64,000 bases of DNA from Echinarachnius parma (Eukaryota > Echinodermata > Echinoidea > Clypeasteroida > Echinarachniidae). Where the stretch lies: contig JBAMJV010003241.1 of assembly GCA_037951105.1 (NCBI GenBank), positions 169,736-233,735 of the forward strand. The letters are read 5' to 3'. Under the pieces are notes generated by a model. That model saw nothing but the letters and a program-made list of their open reading frames with translations. It searched no databases and was not told the origin of the DNA. Below are positions 59,629 to 64,000 of the stretch, one piece after another; positions within the stretch are counted from its first letter, which is position 1; each line of letters begins with the position of its first letter. Both the position numbers and the translations under genes were made by a program.

Positions 59629-60266
59629 AGGGACAGGTCCACTTTTACAAAACGTCTGAACAGCTTTCAGTTGACGGATGGGGATCAATGTAACACGCAA
59701 AAAAAAAAATCAGTGCGAACAGCCCTCTAATTTGGATTCTACGAATGAAAAACGAATGCGTCCCTCCATTTAAACTATATATCGGTCAATAAAGGAGTTC
59801 AACTGATTTAGCATAATATTACAACAATATAGTACTAATTCTCGTAAAGGTATTGTGAAGCCGACATTTGTTAACGTATGTCACGGAAAAAGATCTCAAA
59901 AAGAAAGAATATATAATTACATGTAGTCAGTTTAAGCGATGTTTGGGTATTTTGCTTGGTAAACGCTCACATATTAGTACTTATGCGCGAGTCACGTAGC
60001 TAGCGCGGTTCACGTAGGGGTCATGCATACCGATCTGGCACTCCGTGAAATCTATGTACGAACTCACTCACCGGCCGAAAATACGTAGGCTATTGGTCTA
60101 ATTAACCGACGTCCCTCAGTTTATTCAGTTTTAGGTCTATAACTCCACGAAAAAGAGATTTCAAGCCCTAATTTTTTCAGGCATGCTATTAAATGACATT
60201 TCCTTTCATATAAGACAATAACCTCGCAACTTTTGAATTTTGGCTTGCAAAAGTGGATCTCTCCCT
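59629..60266. mobile_element. TTAA-target element (AGGGACAGGTCCACTTTT ends)
   Basis: AGGGACAGGTCCACTTTTAC is mirrored by GCAAAAGTGGATCTCTCCCT; TTAA on both sides (59625-59628 and 60267-60270). 638 bp. The interior has no long frame. Upstream flank of the SelJ-type gene. Confidence 0.85.
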
Positions 60267-60382
60267 TTAAAGGACATAATTATATATATACTGAAGGATG
60301 TATAAATGCTTCACTCTGCGATATGTTTTTTGCTTGGTATTGTATTGGCCATATTGTCTAATCAATTATGCAAAACGTATAC

Positions 60383-62131
60383 GGGTCATTCTTCGATAAG
60401 TGTATATTTTCGACCATCGTGAGGTCGTGAAAATCAAAACTATTTCTCCACTTTCTTTCTGTGTGTTTAATATATGTTAACATCTGTAGATTAGGGAAAT
60501 ATTGTTTGGCGCGATCTTTAATGGGGCTATGTAATATTTTGGGGGGTTTTATTAACATGTACACTGTTAATGCGTCATCTCCGTCACGACATTTTTGCAC
60601 AACTAGATCGTCGCATTTTAACTGAAGAACATAATTCACTTCTTATTCAATCTTTGTTTGGAAAGAAAGGGTGACTGTGAAAAGAAAAAAAAAACATTGG
60701 TCAACCATAATCACATTTTTTTCTCTAGAGCCACCATTTATACTTGCCTTGCTGAATAAATAGTGAATTTTGCCAAATAGTTTTGCTTTCAATCAGTGTG
60801 ATGAAATTTTCTCAGGAAATTAGGATGAAGAGAGGTACATGATTACGAGTAAATAGATCGCTAAAAATACCAATACAAATATTTTTTACCAGAGTATAAT
60901 CTTTGTTGAAATTTATGCATTTGAACTCAGCGTGACGGAGATGACTGAAGCGTGACGGAAATGACTGAAGCGTGTATTTAACATGTTTAAGAATACATTA
61001 TAATCACATGTTATATAATAATCTAAAATTCATGCAAACTAAGCTTTGTCATAGAATATTTGTCAATTTTAAACAACATTGTGTGTCAATTAACTGAGTT
61101 GACAATCCAACTCAAATTCATCATCTCAGTCACAAAAGAGCCGTGACGGAGATGACGCGTGACGGAGATGACTATCAGACACGATTAAAGCGCCGATAGC
61201 TAATGGCAATGTATTCAATACAAATGAGCGATAGTGTTGTATGGTTGTTCCGTGGGCACATTCATACAAATGATTAGAAATTCAATCTAACATCTTTATC
61301 TAGCTAATATCAATCGTTCGGAGATGATCATCGTCATCTCCGTCACAAAAAAAACGTGACGGAGATGATGCGTGACGGAGATGACTTTCAGACACATTTA
61401 AATCGCTGATAGCTTATAGCAATGTATGCAATACAAATAAGCGATAGTTTTGTATAGTTGTTCCGCGGGCACATTCATACAAATGATTAGAAATTCAATC
61501 TAATATCTTTATCTAGCTAATATAAAGCGTTCGGAGATGACGCTTAATAAAGGTACGGACCTGGTTTTTGACAAAGATCTCAAAAAAATAATGTTACTTA
61601 CCTATAGACCGGGGAAAAAACGTGTCTCTTCTTTCTACTACCTAGTCACCCGACATGTTGCCACCACGATCACTCAAATTTAGCATATTTTTGTACCGTA
61701 GATGACGGACTCAAAATGCGTGACGGAGATGACGCAAAATATCGGGACACACAAAACAGATTCCTTTTTTGTTTTTTTGTTTTTAATCGTTGCATGTGTG
61801 CGTATTTAATCTTGGTATTCGTAGTCAACTCATAAAATTGAATTTATTAAGGTATATTAGGACAAAAAATATGCATCTTTTTTGAAATGCTATATTATGA
61901 TATTTTTACATGATGCCATCGTGACATGCGAGTTTGAGGGGGGTGGAACATTAAAAAAAATAATTTAAAAAAAAGTATAAGAGTTATCACTTTACTTTTT
62001 TTTGTATTTTTTGATTTTTGACTTACTTGTAAGTCAACACAAAGAGGTAACACAAAACAAGTTTTAATTTTTTTTCTATGCGACACCAAAGTAGCGGGAC
62101 ACAAAACTATACACTTATCGAAGAATGACTC
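60383..62131. mobile_element. 1.75-kb transposon with an array of GTGACGGAGATGA motifs and 4-bp target duplication
   Basis: GGGTCATTCTTCGATAAGTG and CACTTATCGAAGAATGACTC close the element; ATAC flanks it (60379-60382 and 62132-62135). GTGACGGAGATGA or its complement occurs about ten times (near 60574, 60933, 60951, 61142, 61158, 61333, 61351, 61368, 61719, with partial sites near 61117, 61531 and 61685). Segments of about 200 bp around the paired sites are themselves duplicated (TCAGACAC...AAATTCAATCTAA at 61170 and 61389). No transposase frame. Confidence 0.9.
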
Positions 62132-62239
62132 ATACATGTCAAGCCCGTCCGTCGACCTGCAATAATTGTCGTCTGGCCAACTGATTGACATGATTGAGAC
62201 CGAGACGAGAGGATGAGACATACAGAGCCACTATGCAGT

Positions 62240-63176
62240 TAGATCGACAAATCTATCGCTTTCATGGCCTTTTTTACATTATTATTGTTATTTTCACTGT
62301 CGGCATTCTAGCGATAGACGCAATCTATACACTGTGCCTTGCGCAGTAAGAACACCGTAACTCGAGAGTAAAAGTTAGTTACGGAAAATGATTTTTTTGT
62401 TCATATAAAACACCACATTCTCACACTTTGAGCGACATTTGTAGCCCTATCAATACATTTAGGGCTGCTATAATATTTTCACTCACCGATCTCGTGTGTC
62501 GCTATACATGTCATTCTATAATTACGGCGAATTGTGAGATTTTCCACAATTTTCCATGCCTCTTCTTCGGTCTTTCGCGGTACTTTTTGTTCAAACTGCA
62601 AAAAAAAAAAATATAACGTGCATCCGTATGCGCGAACACTTTTTCAGAAACTTAGGCAGCTAGGTACGGTACAGCGCGCGCCGCAAAGCTGCTATAGAGA
62701 ACTTGAGCGCGCCAAGTTATAGCAGCTTTGCGGCGCGCGCGCTGTACCGTACCTAGCTGCCTAAGTTTCTGAAAAAGTGTTCGCGCATACGGATGCACGT
62801 TATATATTTTTTTTTTTGCAGTTTGAACAAAAAGTACCGCGAAAGACCGAAGAAGAGGCATGGAAAATTGTGGAAAATCTCACAATTCGCCGTAATTATA
62901 GAATGACATGTATAGCGACACACGAGATCGGTGAGTGAAAATATTATAGCAGCCCTAAATGTATTGATAGGGCTACAAATGTCGCTCAAAGTGTGAGAAT
63001 GTGGTGTTTTATATGAACAAAAAAATCATTTTCCGTAACTAACTTTTACTCTCGAGTTACGGTGTTCTTACTGCGCAAGGCACAGTGTATAGATTGCGTC
63101 TATCGCTAGAATGCCGACAGTGAAAATAACAATAATAATGTAAAAAAGGCCATGAAAGCGATAGATTTGTCGATCT
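62240..63176. mobile_element. Foldback transposon, 0.94-kb near-perfect palindrome
   Basis: The arms 62241-62705 and 62711-63176 are reverse complements with few differences, ending AGATCGACAAATCTATCG. The 10-bp sequence ACTATGCAGT occurs on both sides (62230-62239 and 63177-63186). The centre is GAACTTGAGCGCGCCAAG, flanked by very CpG-rich stem (GCGCGCGCCGCAAAGCTGC). The short open frames appear twice in mirror image only because of the palindrome. Confidence 0.93.
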
Positions 63177-63890
63177 ACTATGCAGTATGTGCAACTTCAA
63201 CCTCCTAAAAAGTGACAGAATAATCAGCAAGTTAATTGTGGTCGCTACCAAGGAAGAAGAAGCTGACAGTGGATGGAAGTTTAATTATAATTACTTCAGT
63301 GTGTACAAGCCCACAATATGTAATACCACCGACCCTCGAACATTGCTTCCCCCAAAACTCCGGGGTAGCTCGACGAAGCAGATGCTCATGTTTCGGCCAT
63401 AATAAACGTGGGCAAAATGTCACTTGAAATTCGCATCCACCAGGTTGATATACCAATATCTGAACATTTATCAAGAATTATATTCACATGGGATCATTGG
63501 CAACACATACAGTTTAAAGAATTACTTACATTATGCTCAAAACGGACCTCTCAAAGATTTCTTGTTTTGCGTTGTAATTTCACAGCTGGGCCTGGGCGGT
63601 GTGCACAAAATCTATGCGTTATGCAATGTAGGACTCTAAATCCCGTGCGCGTGCTCAATGCAGCGCAAGGGTCGAATATGTTGTCCTACGTCCTCCTCAG
63701 CTACGGTAGCTGTATTTAATAACGAGGATGCATGGACACGATCTTCGGAAAGACAATATTTGTTGTGACAGTCTGTCTCGGCGAGAAATATCCCCCATGT
63801 TAGTATGTCCCTATGACATCCTCTGGTGAATAGAATGATGAACGAGCCACTTTTGGAGTTTTAACTTGAGGATGTAAATTATAGGGAGGG

Positions 63891-63958
63891 GTGGGGGGGG
63901 GGGGGGGGGGGGGGGTTAACCCCCCGCCCCCCTCCCCACTCCCCACTCCCCTTTATCA
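63891..63958. repeat. Poly-G then poly-C block
   Basis: A run of more than 20 G, GTTAACC, then C-rich sequence with CCCCACT repeats; G and C arms can pair with each other. Confidence 0.85.
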
Positions 63959-64000
63959 ATTGTAGCTGGGCTTTTAGCGGGCTCGACCATCATTACCAAT

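Noticed and set aside
62428..62989. Twin open frames beginning MSDICSPINTF on opposite strands
   Set aside because: Mirror images created by the palindrome; no homology or splice context, and short.

Overview
The window is eukaryotic nuclear DNA: AT-rich, intron-dense, crowded with repeats and homopolymer G/C runs. I reconstructed three protein-coding genes by hand from splice signals and reading-phase continuity; all lie on the minus strand. The gene content (an ARMC9 orthologue and a selenoprotein J / J1-crystallin-type gene) and the transposon load suggest a marine invertebrate, most likely a deuterostome such as an echinoderm or hemichordate. That placement is inference.

Layout on the + axis. 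1-3928: the 5' part of a coiled-coil protein gene that runs off the left edge (start codon at 3928, possible distant lebercilin relative). 4-19 kb: intergenic DNA with a decayed Tc1/mariner copy, foldback repeats, a 156-bp satellite array whose every unit carries a perfect RFX X-box, and a 100-bp tandem array. 19330-47043: a full ARMC9 gene, 26 coding exons, 848 codons, every junction in phase. 47-52 kb: intergenic, MITEs and a 96-bp tandem array. 52130-58964: a full seven-exon gene of the ADP-ribosylglycohydrolase / J1-crystallin family with one in-frame TGA as codon 261, exactly where splicing and homology demand read-through; the best explanation is a selenocysteine codon (SelJ). 59-64 kb: no gene, but three complete transposons including a 0.94-kb near-perfect palindrome.

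Themes. (1) All three genes are surrounded by decaying local copies of their own exons, lying in neighbouring introns or flanks, about 180-200 bp apart. (2) Many non-autonomous DNA transposons can be closed exactly by terminal inverted repeats plus target-site duplications: TTAA class, 4-bp class with internal motif arrays, 6-bp class, and TA class. (3) ARMC9 is a ciliary gene; the X-box satellite and the coiled-coil gene next to it may belong to the same regulatory context, but this is speculative.

Stretches where I see no gene and no repeat I can delimit: 6.9-9.3 kb, 12.1-14.4 kb, 14.7-16.9 kb, 17.7-19.3 kb, 46.2-46.3 kb and other ARMC9 introns between listed items, 49.3-50.4 kb, 63.2-63.9 kb.
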